Below are positions 17,237-25,364 of a stretch of DNA of 49,902 bases, one piece after another. Positions within the stretch are counted from its first letter, which is position 1, and each line of letters starts with the position of its first letter. The notes beneath the pieces were generated by a model. It searched no databases and had not been told where the DNA came from. It saw only the letters and a program-made list of their open reading frames with translations. The DNA comes from Chloroflexota bacterium. Its GTDB lineage: Bacteria > Chloroflexota > Dehalococcoidia > CAUJGQ01. Position numbers and translations under genes: made by a program. Location: assembly GCA_963170165.1 (NCBI GenBank), contig CAUJGQ010000144.1:1-49902 (forward strand), read 5' to 3'.

Positions 17237-18145
17237 TCAGCCCCTGTGGCGTGCGTCAACCGCCCCGCTGCCGTTGCCGGGCGGCAACCGCTGTCCTCCG
17301 GCCAGCACGGGGGAGAACAGCTCACCGAGCGCGTCGAGGCGCTGCGGTGCGGTCGCGATCGTGAACATCGCCGGCCGGATCGCCCCCTGCTCAACCTCCT
17401 CCCAGCGTAGGGGCATCGAGACCGGGGCGCCCGGGCGTGGCCGCACGCTGTAGACCGCAACCGTGGTGTGGCCCTTGGCGTTCTGGGCGTAATCGACCAT
17501 CACCCGATCCTTGCGGCGGGCCGGTCTGGGGTCGGTGGAGATCAGGCGCGGATGGTCAGTTTCCAGTGAGCGTGCCACCGTCAGCGCCGTGCGGTGGGTA
17601 TCGTCGTAGCCTGGGCCACGCGCCAGCGGCACATAGATGTGCAATCCATCCCCACCAGAGGTCTTTGGATAGCCGGCAAGACCGAGACGCCTAAGCTCTC
17701 CCCGTACGAGCAACGCCGCTTCCAGCGCCAGCGGGAACAGCTCGGCCCGCACGATATCCAGGTCAAAGACGAGAAAGTCAGGGGCAGCGGGCTCGTCGAT
17801 CCGCGACAACCAGGGATGCAGCTCGATGGCAGCCTGGTTTACCAGCCACAGCAGCGCCTGCAGGCAGCTGGCCAGCGGCATCAGGTTCGCTCGCCCGTCC
17901 GCGGCTGTCACATGGGTAAAGCGTGGCAGCCAGCCCGGCGCCGTCCGCGGCAGGCTCTGACGGTAGAACGACCGTCCGCTGATGCCCTGCGGGAACGGCC
18001 GCATTACCAGCGGGCGGTCACGCACATGCGGCAACAACACCGGCGCCACACGCTCGTAATAGGCGGCCAGATCGGCCTTGGTGATGCCATCGGCCGGCCA
18101 CAGCAGCTTGTCTGGATGCGTGAGCAGGACGCGCGAAGGGGTCAC
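17237..18145 (-). CDS. LigD-type polymerase (primase-like) domain protein
   Basis: A 302-residue stand-alone archaeo-eukaryotic primase-like polymerase of the LigD POL family, which fills gaps in bacterial end joining. The N-terminal THPDKLLWPADGITKADL is typical. The metal-binding Asp pair is in FDLDI (usual FDLDP), SGGDGLHIYVPL carries the active-site His, and KDRVMVDYAQNA carries the third Asp and nucleotide-binding region. No ligase or nuclease domain and no ku gene are in the window. The ATG overlaps the stop of the upstream Cys-rich gene by 4 bp. Confidence 0.85.
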   Translation of the reverse strand: MTPSRVLLTHPDKLLWPADGITKADLAAYYERVAPVLLPHVRDRPLVMRPFPQGISGRSFYRQSLPRTAPGWLPRFTHVTAADGRANLMPLASCLQALLWLVNQAAIELHPWLSRIDEPAAPDFLVFDLDIVRAELFPLALEAALLVRGELRRLGLAGYPKTSGGDGLHIYVPLARGPGYDDTHRTALTVARSLETDHPRLISTDPRPARRKDRVMVDYAQNAKGHTTVAVYSVRPRPGAPVSMPLRWEEVEQGAIRPAMFTIATAPQRLDALGELFSPVLAGGQRLPPGNGSGAVDARHRG

Positions 18146-18324
18146 AGGCAGGGGCCCACCGAGGCCGGATCATCGGGGCCGATATCCGACCCGCAGCCGC
18201 GTTCACACCGGCCGATGTCGGCGCAGCTCTCACAACAGTAAGGCACCCCTTCTTTGACGAACGGCTCACGGTCTTCATCGATGGTGCGGCCGCAACCGGC
18301 ACACAGCGTCTGGACCACGATCAT
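18142..18324 (-). CDS. Cys-rich metallothionein-like / zinc-finger small protein
   Basis: A 60-residue protein with eight cysteines (8, 11, 30, 31, 34, 40, 44, 59). The block VPYCCESCADIG followed by C and GCG resembles the YCCxxCA core of prokaryotic metallothioneins, with a CxxC knuckle in front. It has fewer Cys/His than SmtA, so it could instead be a treble-clef zinc finger. It is translationally coupled (ATGA) to the downstream LigD-like polymerase. A promoter candidate lies 58 bp upstream. Confidence 0.6.
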   Translation of the reverse strand: MIVVQTLCAGCGRTIDEDREPFVKEGVPYCCESCADIGRCERGCGSDIGPDDPASVGPCL

Positions 18325-18381
18325 GGCGGCGCTCCCGGGCTTGTAGCTGGGCGGGCAGCCGGCATCGTCTCACTCACCCGC

Positions 18382-18410
18382 ACCGTACTCCCGCCGTCGT
18401 GGCGCGCCAA
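18382..18410 (-). promoter_or_regulatory. candidate sigma70-type promoter for the Cys-rich/LigD operon
   Basis: Read on the minus strand: -35 TTGGCG (18405-18410), a 17-base spacer, and -10 TACGGT (18382-18387). It lies about 58 bases before the gene start, in the divergent gap with the aldolase gene. Confidence 0.4.
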
Positions 18411-18456
18411 TACTCCCCAGGCGCCGTGGCGGTCGCCCTGCCACCTTCCGGCCGCA

Positions 18457-18462
18457 TACAAT
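18457..18462 (+). promoter_or_regulatory. candidate -10 box of the class II aldolase gene
   Basis: TACAAT lies 29 bases before the GTG start, with no clear -35 element. Confidence 0.3.
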
Positions 18463-18491
18463 CGCGTGCAGATAGTGCAAAGGCAGGGCAC

Positions 18492-19052
18492 GTGACGGCG
18501 ACCGGGCAATTGCTCGATGTGTTCCGCGGCGTGGGGCGGGAATTGCAGGCCCTGGGGCTGGTATATCCCGGCGCTGGCAACATGAGCGTGTGGACGCCGG
18601 AGGCCGTGATCATCACCGCCGAGGGCGCACGTCTGCACGACCTCGGGCCGGACGACCTCAGCCCTATCCGGCGCAGCACCATCGCGCCGGCCCGCCACCC
18701 GGCCCAGGATGCGCCGATTCATCGAGCTGTGTATGTGGTATCCGGCGCTCGGGCGGTGATGCACACCCATCCCCCACACGCTGCCGCCCTCTCGACTATC
18801 CGTGAGACGCTCACCCCTGAGGACCATGAGTCACGATTTGTGCTCGGTCTGGTGCCGGTGATTCGCTCACGCCGCAGCATGATCGACAACATTGCTGAGG
18901 CGCTAACCGTCAACGTGGCAGTGATGGTGGCCGGCCATGGCGCGTACGTGCGCGGTGAAAGCCTGCACGACTGCCTACGCCTCAGCGCCACGCTGGAGGC
19001 CAGCGCGCGATTGGTGTGGCTACGCGCGTCACTGCGCCCGAACGAGAGCTAA
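18492..19052 (+). CDS. class II aldolase/adducin family protein
   Basis: A 186-residue zinc-dependent aldolase of the fuculose-phosphate aldolase family. Zn ligands are seen in MHTHPPH (H91, H93) and AGHGAYVRG (His about 151). GAGNMSVW is the substrate-phosphate loop (usual GNxSxR). The catalytic Glu usually found before the first His pair reads QDAPIH here, so the acid/base residue may be Asp73 instead of Glu. The GTG at 18492 gives the family N-terminus; an upstream in-frame ATG at 18399 adds 31 unlikely residues. It converges with purE, 6 bp apart. Confidence 0.8.
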   Translation: MTATGQLLDVFRGVGRELQALGLVYPGAGNMSVWTPEAVIITAEGARLHDLGPDDLSPIRRSTIAPARHPAQDAPIHRAVYVVSGARAVMHTHPPHAAALSTIRETLTPEDHESRFVLGLVPVIRSRRSMIDNIAEALTVNVAVMVAGHGAYVRGESLHDCLRLSATLEASARLVWLRASLRPNES

Positions 19053-19058
19053 TGCAGC

Positions 19059-19583
19059 CTACGCATCCGGAGAGAACTGGGCCCGCACGGCCGCGTCCTT
19101 CTCCTGCACAAGGGCGGCAAGGCCGGCCTGGAACTGCTCCATCCGCTCCCGGAGACCGGCATCGGAGGCGCCGAGGATACGGACAGCTAGCAGCCCAGCG
19201 TTGCGCGCGCCGCCGATGGCCATCGTCGCCACAGGCACGCCGGCGGGCATCTGCACGATCGAAAGCAAGGAGTCCAGTCCGTCAAGGTACTTCAGCGGCA
19301 CCGGCACCCCGATCACCGGCAAGGGGGTGGCGCTGGCGACCATACCCGGCAGGTGTGCGGCGCCACCGGCTCCGGCGATGATCACACGGATGCCGCGCTC
19401 GGCAGCGGTGCGGGCATACTCCAGCATTGTGGCCGGTGTGCGATGCGCGGACATCACGCGCACTTCGCAGCCGACCCCAAACTCGGCCAGCGCCTCCACC
19501 GCGGCGCGCATGGCGGGCAAGTCCGAGCCGCTGCCCATAATCACGCCCACGACGACAGCGCCCGTCTTGGCCTCCGCGCTCAT
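19059..19583 (-). CDS. purE: N5-carboxyaminoimidazole ribonucleotide mutase
   Basis: A 174-residue PurE, which converts N5-CAIR to CAIR in purine synthesis. Motifs are MGSGSD at the phosphate site, SAHRTP with the catalytic His, [10 protein letters not shown], and [26 protein letters not shown] in shortened style. Length is normal for class I PurE, consistent with the PurK partner directly upstream. The ATG overlaps the purK stop by 4 bp. Confidence 0.95.
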   Translation of the reverse strand: MSAEAKTGAVVVGVIMGSGSDLPAMRAAVEALAEFGVGCEVRVMSAHRTPATMLEYARTAAERGIRVIIAGAGGAAHLPGMVASATPLPVIGVPVPLKYLDGLDSLLSIVQMPAGVPVATMAIGGARNAGLLAVRILGASDAGLRERMEQFQAGLAALVQEKDAAVRAQFSPDA

Positions 19584-20755
19584 GCCGCCTCCTCCGAGCC
19601 TTCGGCGCCGCCCGTCCCGGCGAGCAGCGCAGCCGCCCGGCCGGCACGAGCACGCGCCTCGGCGATGACGGCGCCGAGTACGGTTACATGACCAAGCTTT
19701 CGCCCCGGCCGCGCCGCCTTGCCGTACAGGTGCACGTGCACCCCAGGCAGAGCGAGGGCATCCGGCAGGCGGGACATCAGGTCACCCGTCTGCGGGGCGC
19801 CCAGCACGTTGGCGGTAACCACAGCCGGAGCGGTCAGGCCCGACGCACCAAGCGGCCAGTCCAGCACCGCCCGCAAGTGGTTCTCGAACTGCGACGTAAC
19901 GCAGCCTTCAATCGAGTAGTGGCCGGAGTTATGCGGGCGCACCGCCAGCTCATTGACCACCAGGGTGCCGGCCCGTGTCACAAACATCTCCACCGCCAGA
20001 ATGCCGGTCACGCCCAGCGCCTCAGCGATGTGGAGCGCGAACGCCCTAGCGCTGTCTGCCAGACCGGTTGCAATGGGTGCGGGGGCGAGGACCTCGTGAC
20101 AGATGCCGTCACGCTGCACCGTCTCCACGACCGGGTACGTCACCGCCTCGCCAGCTGGACGGCGCGCGACCAGCACTGCAATCTCGCGCTCAATGGCAAT
20201 CCATTCCTCGGCCAGCATGAAGGTGCCGGCGGCGCGTGCACCAACCAGCACCTCGGCAGCGCCGGCCGGGGAGTGCACCACCCACACACCACGACCGTCA
20301 TAACCTCCCCGACGCGCTTTGAGGACAACCGGCCAGCCATACGTCGCCGCAAACTCCTCCACCGCAGCCAGGTCCGGCACCGGCCGGAAAGCCGGCGCAG
20401 GCAGTCCGAGCTGCTCTAGCTCCCGGCGCTGAAACCACTTGTCCTGACCAACCGCCATCACGGCCGCGGACGGCCGCAGGATGTGACCTTCTGCCTCAAG
20501 CCTGCGCAGCAGTGCGGCATCAACCAGCTCGTGATCAAACGTCACCACGTCGCTGACGGCCGCCAGCGAGCGCAGCGCGTCAAGCGAGGTTGGCGGGCCG
20601 ATCAGGCTCCGTGCGGCCACCAGGGCAGCGCTCTCGTCGGGCGCGGTGGCCAGTACCGCCGGGGTAAGCCCCAGCGGAATCGCGGCCTGAACCATCATGC
20701 GCGCAAGCTGGCCCGCGCCCACGATACCGGGGCGAGGAGCACGAGACTCGGTCAT
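19580..20755 (-). CDS. purK: N5-carboxyaminoimidazole ribonucleotide synthase
   Basis: A 391-residue ATP-grasp enzyme that makes N5-CAIR from AIR, ATP and bicarbonate, the substrate of PurE. The N-terminal GAGQLARM precedes the ATP-grasp core. [15 protein letters not shown] is the nucleotide loop, EMFV and [18 protein letters not shown] carry the metal-binding Glu/Asn and the family signature, and SQFENHLRA is typical. It overlaps its neighbours on both sides by 4 bp, so regulator, purK and purE form one coupled operon. Confidence 0.95.
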   Translation of the reverse strand: MTESRAPRPGIVGAGQLARMMVQAAIPLGLTPAVLATAPDESAALVAARSLIGPPTSLDALRSLAAVSDVVTFDHELVDAALLRRLEAEGHILRPSAAVMAVGQDKWFQRRELEQLGLPAPAFRPVPDLAAVEEFAATYGWPVVLKARRGGYDGRGVWVVHSPAGAAEVLVGARAAGTFMLAEEWIAIEREIAVLVARRPAGEAVTYPVVETVQRDGICHEVLAPAPIATGLADSARAFALHIAEALGVTGILAVEMFVTRAGTLVVNELAVRPHNSGHYSIEGCVTSQFENHLRAVLDWPLGASGLTAPAVVTANVLGAPQTGDLMSRLPDALALPGVHVHLYGKAARPGRKLGHVTVLGAVIAEARARAGRAAALLAGTGGAEGSEEAA

Positions 20756-21048
20756 GGCATCGCCTCGCCTGCACGGGCGCCGTTGGCCAGCCCAAGCAGC
20801 GCACCGGCCGTCTGATGCTGTTCGAGCGGGTGACGCAACGGCAACTCCGGGTGGACGTGGTAGAGATTACGGCGGCCACTGCGCTCACGTGACACGTAGC
20901 CGGCGCTGGTTAGCTCGTTGACGATACGCTGCGCCGCACGTTCCGTGATGCCCACATGCAGAGCAATGTCCTTCAACCGGATGTTCGGGTTCTGCCCGAT
21001 GCACACCAGCACGTGCGCGTGGTTCGTGAGAAATGTCCAGTTTCTCAT
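20752..21048 (-). CDS. winged helix-turn-helix transcriptional regulator
   Basis: A 98-residue MarR/ArsR-like winged helix. The HTH reads about NIRLKDIALHVGITERAAQRIVNEL, followed by the wing GYVSRERSGRRNLYHVH. A short C-terminal tail has no ligand domain. It is the first gene of the purK-purE operon and is coupled to purK. ATG 21048 is chosen because it lies just after a good promoter; TTG 21057 is the alternative. It probably autoregulates the operon, but no purine-binding region is visible. Confidence 0.8.
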   Translation of the reverse strand: MRNWTFLTNHAHVLVCIGQNPNIRLKDIALHVGITERAAQRIVNELTSAGYVSRERSGRRNLYHVHPELPLRHPLEQHQTAGALLGLANGARAGEAMP

Positions 21049-21060
21049 GTTTCCCAATGC

Positions 21061-21089
21061 AGGTAACGCGATTCGCCCGTCGCCGTCAA
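21061..21089 (-). promoter_or_regulatory. promoter of the wHTH-purK-purE operon
   Basis: On the minus strand: -35 TTGACG (21084-21089), exactly 17 bases, then -10 TTACCT (21061-21066). The transcript would start a few bases before the regulator start codon, giving a nearly leaderless message. It is the best consensus promoter in the window. Confidence 0.55.
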
Positions 21090-21102
21090 TCCCGGCCGGC
21101 CG

Positions 21103-21480
21103 TCAGTCAACCCCCAGCTCGGTCAGACGCGCGTCGTCGATGCCGAAGTGATGCGCCAGTTCATGCAGGACTGTCTGGCGCACCTGCTCCACGACTTCCC
21201 GGCTGGTGCGGCACTGCCGTTCAATCGGCTCCTGGAAGATGTACACGCGGTCAGGCAACGCCAGATGATAGCCGCCGCCGCGCTGGGCCAGCGGCGTTCC
21301 TACGTACAGACCGAGCAGCGTATCGCCCGGCGGCACGCCCGCGGCGCGCAAGTGTCCGGCGTCCGGCCGTGGCTCGACCAAGATGTCAACGTTGTCCAGC
21401 CGATCGCGAAACTCGTCCGGCAAGCGCGTGATGGCGCGCAACACGAGCCGCTCAAACCGGCGGCGCGGGATCAGGCCCAC
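21103..21480 (-). CDS. minimal zincin metallopeptidase family protein
   Basis: A 125-residue protein of the Zincin_1 type. HELAHHFG (residues 106-113) is an HExxHxxG zinc-protease motif close to the C-terminus, after VYIFQEPIER. Relatives are small soluble proteins of unknown substrate. The GTG at 21480 starts one base after the stop of the upstream gene and gives a family-like N-terminus (IPRRRFERLV); a longer frame to 21513 is unlikely. It is probably translated with the two small genes upstream. Confidence 0.8.
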   Translation of the reverse strand: MGLIPRRRFERLVLRAITRLPDEFRDRLDNVDILVEPRPDAGHLRAAGVPPGDTLLGLYVGTPLAQRGGGYHLALPDRVYIFQEPIERQCRTSREVVEQVRQTVLHELAHHFGIDDARLTELGVD

Positions 21481-21481
21481 A

Positions 21482-21913
21482 TCAGCCCTCCCACAACGCC
21501 TGGTAGTTCTCACCGGTGATGGCGCGGCGGACCTCCGCCTCCTGTTCGGCCTGGAGCGCTTCCAGCGCAGTGCTGACCATCGTCCCCGTGCCCGCGTGGC
21601 CGGTGTCTGCCAGCCGTTGCTCGACTGCGGACCACACCCCGGAACTCACAAGCAGGTCCGTGAACTTGGGCCAGTGGATCACGGTGATGCGTTCGGGCAT
21701 TTTGAGGGACGGCCGCAACGCGCGCAACGAGCGAAACCGTTCTTCCGCCGAGTTCGCCGGCGCCACCAACTGCACCAGCGGGCCGGTGCGGTCATCCGTG
21801 CGCGGGTCCAGCAGCATCCGCTTGGGGATAATGAGAAAGCGAAAGATGATCACCTCCGCCGTACGTACGACGTTGATGATCTCGCCCACGTCAATGGGAT
21901 AGTCGTTGTCCAT
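21482..21913 (-). CDS. conserved-looking hypothetical protein
   Basis: A 143-residue cytosolic protein I do not recognise. It begins MDNDYPIDVGEI and has a hydrophobic strand region VIIFRFLIIPKRMLLD, which looks like a PilZ- or SH3-like barrel strand pair. A central TVIHWPKFTDLL and an acidic helical C-terminus ending in NYQALWEG follow. ATG 21913 is preferred to the ATG eight codons upstream. It sits one base before the zincin start. Confidence 0.55.
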   Translation of the reverse strand: MDNDYPIDVGEIINVVRTAEVIIFRFLIIPKRMLLDPRTDDRTGPLVQLVAPANSAEERFRSLRALRPSLKMPERITVIHWPKFTDLLVSSGVWSAVEQRLADTGHAGTGTMVSTALEALQAEQEAEVRRAITGENYQALWEG

Positions 21914-21977
21914 CCCGCCAGCCGGCACGGCGCCCACGCTCCCCGTTGATGGCTACTGGAGACCGCTGTCCCAGCGG

Positions 21978-22199
21978 CTAGACCGGGTGCGGTAGCAGGC
22001 GGCCGGCCGGCGCCGGCGCGGCGGCGCGGGCATCTTCCCAGAAGCCGCAGTCTGTTGCGATCTCGTCGAGGAAGGGACCGATGCAGTCGAAGTCCGCGCG
22101 CACCGGAAACGTGCACAGGCACACCAGCGGGCCATCAGCCCGGGATGAGTCCATCGTTCGTCGCAGGTACCGGCAATCTGCCGCCAGCCGTACCGCCAT
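21978..22199 (-). CDS. small five-cysteine hypothetical protein
   Basis: A 73-residue protein. Cysteines lie at 9, 27, 29, 39 and 51 (ADCRYL, VCLC, DFDCIG, TDCGFW). The alternation of acidic and aromatic residues looks like a compact metal- or disulfide-containing domain. A strong GGAGGGA ribosome site 6 bases before the ATG supports it as a real gene. It is first of a small leftward group with the unknown gene and the zincin. Function unknown. Confidence 0.55.
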   Translation of the reverse strand: MAVRLAADCRYLRRTMDSSRADGPLVCLCTFPVRADFDCIGPFLDEIATDCGFWEDARAAAPAPAGRLLPHPV

Positions 22200-22303
22200 G
22201 CATGTCCCTCCGGGTGCGGGCCCGCGCGGGGCGGGGCGCTTGTCTGCACACCGGCTGATTGTAGCAGCGCCGGGCCGCTAGCCGTAGTGCACCGATGGCA
22301 GTG

Positions 22304-23320
22304 TCAGTCGCGGGTGCCGGCCTGCCGGTCGGTGAGCGGGCCACTCTCCTGCGCCGGATGGTAGGGAAGGCGCTCCTCGTGGTGCGGACCGTCCGCCACG
22401 AACAGGCCCTTTACGACCGCCTCAGCACGCTCGGCAACACTCATCGGGCGCTTGGGCACGGCCGGCTTGACGGCGGGGACCGCACCGGACGCCACTTCCG
22501 CGTATGCGCGACTGAATTCAGCGCCGAACAGCACAATCTGTGCACTGAGGTACGCGAAGAACAGGAAGACGATCACGAATCCCAGTGTGCCGTAGACGGC
22601 GTCGTAGTTGCCGAAGTTCGCAATGTAGCGGGAGAAACCGATCTTCAGCACCTCCCAGCCGGCGGCCGCGAGCACGGCCCCCGGCAACGCATGACGCCAG
22701 GAAAGATCGGCATGCGGCACGACCTTGTAGGCAATCAGGAAGATCGGCAGCGATGCCGCCAGCGGGAAAATGAAGTACGCCAGGCCGAACAGCACGTCTG
22801 CCAGCACACTGAAGTCGCCGAAGATTTGCTGGCTAAAGCGCTGTAACAGTGCGATTGCGCCGGTGATCACCAGCGACGCCAGCACCAGCAGTCCAAGGCC
22901 GAGCACCATCCCCAGGTCAAGCAGCTTGCCTTGCACGAGCGGACGGGACCGCTCGACGCGAAACACAACGTTCAGCGCCGTGCGCATCGCCCCGAACAGC
23001 GCACTGGCGGAGTAGGCCACGCCCGCAAGGCCAAGCAGGCCGAGTCCAGCGCGGCCTGCCGTCACCGCGGCCAGCGCCCCTTCCAGGTCGGCACGGCCCG
23101 ATTGCTCGTCCAGCGGTAGGTGCTCCAGCAGCGCGTCAATCATCCGCTCCTGCGCTCCCGGGTCATTGCGGAGCGCATAGCCACCGATCGTCACGGCGAA
23201 CACCGTCAGCGGGAAGATCGACAGGAGCGCATAGTAGGCTATCGCCGCCGCGAAGGCTGAGCATTTGTCCTTTCCGTAGGCTTTGGCTGCACGCGCGAGA
23301 ATGAACTTCCAGCGAGCCAT
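22304..23320 (-). CDS. YihY/BrkB family inner-membrane protein
   Basis: A 338-residue polytopic membrane protein. The family N-terminus FAAAIAYYALLSIFPL is followed by about six TM helices and the GTLGFVIVFLFFAYLSAQIVLFGAEFSRAY block typical of YihY (formerly mis-called ribonuclease BN). Function is unsettled; a transport or export role is proposed for the family. The C-terminal ~70 residues are basic and cytosolic. ATG 23320 has GAGAGG 5 bases upstream, and an upstream in-frame start would add a basic dozen residues. It diverges from proB. Confidence 0.88.
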   Translation of the reverse strand: MARWKFILARAAKAYGKDKCSAFAAAIAYYALLSIFPLTVFAVTIGGYALRNDPGAQERMIDALLEHLPLDEQSGRADLEGALAAVTAGRAGLGLLGLAGVAYSASALFGAMRTALNVVFRVERSRPLVQGKLLDLGMVLGLGLLVLASLVITGAIALLQRFSQQIFGDFSVLADVLFGLAYFIFPLAASLPIFLIAYKVVPHADLSWRHALPGAVLAAAGWEVLKIGFSRYIANFGNYDAVYGTLGFVIVFLFFAYLSAQIVLFGAEFSRAYAEVASGAVPAVKPAVPKRPMSVAERAEAVVKGLFVADGPHHEERLPYHPAQESGPLTDRQAGTRD

Positions 23321-23362
23321 CGCCACCTCTCCCAGCCGGCGCCTCTGCCGCCGCACTCAAGT

Positions 23363-23390
23363 AGCGTACGCCCCTGCCGGGACACGGCAA
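23363..23390 (-). promoter_or_regulatory. candidate promoter of the YihY gene
   Basis: Minus strand: -35 TTGCCG (23385-23390), 16-base spacer, -10 TACGCT (23363-23368). The predicted leader is about 36 bases. Confidence 0.4.
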
Positions 23391-23481
23391 TCATCCCGCC
23401 GGTGTAGACCGGAGGCCGTGCTTTCTAGACCGTTTCCACCGCGGTTGGTAGACTCGGCGCGAAGGGCCAGCCACGCAGACC

Positions 23482-24645
23482 ATGACCGACGATACCCCCG
23501 TCCTCCCCTCCATACCTGCCGCACCATCTCGTCGCGCCTACCGGCGGATCGTCGCCAAATTCGGGACAAACCTGCTCACCGCCGGCACGGACCGGCTGGA
23601 CCTGGAAGTGATGGCCGCGCTTACCGGCCAGGTCGCGCGGCTGATGCGCAGCGGCGTGCAGGTGGCGCTGGTGACATCCGGTGCGATCGCGGCCGGCCGC
23701 CACCGGCTGGGCACCGAGAGCCGCCGGCGCGATGTCCCCTTCCGCCAGGTACTAGCCGCCGTCGGCCAGAGCCACCTGATGCACTCATACGACCAGCTAT
23801 TCTCCTGGCATGACCTGGTGGTGGCACAGGTGCTGCTCACCAAGCATGACATCGAGGACCGCGAGGGCTACCTCAACGTCCGTAACACGCTGCTCGGTAT
23901 GTTGGAGATGGGCGTCGTGCCGATCATCAACGAAAACGACGTCGTGTCCCTGGACGAGGTGGCAGAGGCCAAGATCGGCGAAAACGACAACCTGGCCGCT
24001 CTGGTGGCTAACCTGGTCGAGGCTGATCTGCTCGTGATCCTGACCAACACCGACGGACTGTTCACAGCCGACCCAACCATCGACCCCAGTGCAACGCTCA
24101 TCCCGCGCGTGGAGCGTATCGATGAGCACGTAATGCGGCTTGCCGGTGACGCGCGCAGTGCCCGCTCGCGCGGCGGCATGAAGACAAAGCTGCAAGCAGC
24201 GCAGCTGGCGACCGGCTCAGGCTGTGACGTCGTCATCGCCAACGGGCACGCTCCAGCCATCCTCGATCGCGTCACCGCCGGCGAGGCAGCCGGCACCCTG
24301 TTCACCGCCGGTGTCGACCGGCCCGAGAGCCGCAAGCGCTGGTTGCGCTCGGCGCTTGCCGCCCGTGGCCGGGTCGTGGTGGACGGCGGCGCCGCCCGGG
24401 CGTTACGCGAGAGCGGCACCAGCCTGCTCCCGGCTGGGGTGATTGCCGCCGAAGGGCCGTTCCGCCGCGGCGACACCATTACCATTGCCGCCGAGAACGG
24501 CCAGCCCGTGGCGTACGGCATCGCCAACTATGATGATGATGACGTTCGCCGTATCCGGGGCCAGCGCTCGAACCGGATCGTTGACATCCTCGGCCATGCG
24601 TACGGCGCCGAGATCGTCCATCGGAACAATATGGTGCTGCTCTAG
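23482..24645 (+). CDS. proB: glutamate 5-kinase
   Basis: A 387-residue first enzyme of proline synthesis, phosphorylating glutamate. The amino-acid kinase domain shows KFGTNLL, LVTSGAIAAGRHRLG, INENDVVS and GENDNLAALVA with substrate and ATP residues, then LTNTDGLFTADP. A C-terminal PUA domain (from about 285, GRVVVDGGAARAL) is present, as in the long form. A TAGACT -10-like box lies at 23449-23454. The gene precedes proA by about 720 bp with one unknown gene between. A 12-bp palindrome TACCGGCCGGTA follows at 24664-24675. Confidence 0.95.
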   Translation: MTDDTPVLPSIPAAPSRRAYRRIVAKFGTNLLTAGTDRLDLEVMAALTGQVARLMRSGVQVALVTSGAIAAGRHRLGTESRRRDVPFRQVLAAVGQSHLMHSYDQLFSWHDLVVAQVLLTKHDIEDREGYLNVRNTLLGMLEMGVVPIINENDVVSLDEVAEAKIGENDNLAALVANLVEADLLVILTNTDGLFTADPTIDPSATLIPRVERIDEHVMRLAGDARSARSRGGMKTKLQAAQLATGSGCDVVIANGHAPAILDRVTAGEAAGTLFTAGVDRPESRKRWLRSALAARGRVVVDGGAARALRESGTSLLPAGVIAAEGPFRRGDTITIAAENGQPVAYGIANYDDDDVRRIRGQRSNRIVDILGHAYGAEIVHRNNMVLL

Positions 24646-24712
24646 CGACGCTTGTCCGCGACTTACCGGCCGGTAGATGCTCGATTCATCACTAGATTGC
24701 CGGAGGACATCC

Positions 24713-25276
24713 ATGGACGGTGACTCGCTCACACCAGAAGCGCTACGCGATCAGGCGGCGGCCAGTCTCAGCGCGCTCTCCCAGGAGCAGCGCGAGCGCC
24801 TGTTGATTGAGAACTGGATGGCGCACGACGCCCGCTGGTTCAACGCCGTAGCGGGGGAGTACGGCCTGACGGTGGCCAACCGGCTGAACAAGCGGGCCGT
24901 ATACGAACTCGGCCAGGTCGAAGCGCGCCGGCTTGGGCGGGCGGTGCCGCTCAGCCCGGTCACCGACCGCGACAGCTATCTGCTGGCCCAGGAGACGATG
25001 ATCAGCCTGCTCGGTCCGCAGCTGCTGAGTTATGAACTGATGCCCATTGGGGATGAGGAATTCCAGATCGAAGTGCGCGACTGCTTCGCCTTCCGGAACG
25101 TATCCCGCGCTGGCATTGCTGCCCAGTATGAGTGCGGCATCGTTCCCAGGTTGCTCGGCTGGCTCGAGGGGCTCGGGGTGGCACACGCTATCACTCCCAC
25201 ACCCGGTCCATGCCTACGTGCGCAGGGGCAACCGTGCTCGTACACGATCAGGGTCGTACCGGCGCCGGCCAGTTGA
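24713..25276 (+). CDS. hypothetical protein, DUF6125 / ATC-hydrolase-like
   Basis: A 187-residue cytosolic protein between proB and proA. The motif NWMAHDARWFNAVAGEYG and the later RDCFAFRNVSRAG plus YECGIVPRLLGWLEGLG resemble the family that includes L-2-amino-thiazoline-4-carboxylate hydrolase-like proteins (DUF6125). Assignment is from memory of motifs and is tentative. The ATG has CGGAGG 6 bases upstream. Its role in proline synthesis is unknown. The distance of 88 bp to proA, with a TATACT box, suggests proA also has its own promoter. Confidence 0.5.
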   Translation: MDGDSLTPEALRDQAAASLSALSQEQRERLLIENWMAHDARWFNAVAGEYGLTVANRLNKRAVYELGQVEARRLGRAVPLSPVTDRDSYLLAQETMISLLGPQLLSYELMPIGDEEFQIEVRDCFAFRNVSRAGIAAQYECGIVPRLLGWLEGLGVAHAITPTPGPCLRAQGQPCSYTIRVVPAPAS

Positions 25277-25307
25277 GTGCCGCTCCCGAGCAGCCACGGG
25301 AACCCGC

Positions 25308-25313
25308 TATACT
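25308..25313 (+). promoter_or_regulatory. candidate -10 box of proA
   Basis: TATACT lies 51 bases upstream of the proA ATG in a non-coding gap. No -35 match is seen at normal spacing. Confidence 0.4.
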
Positions 25314-25364
25314 GCGGGTACGAATCGCGTGGCGCGCCGCCGCGCACTCTCCGGAGCGTCCACG

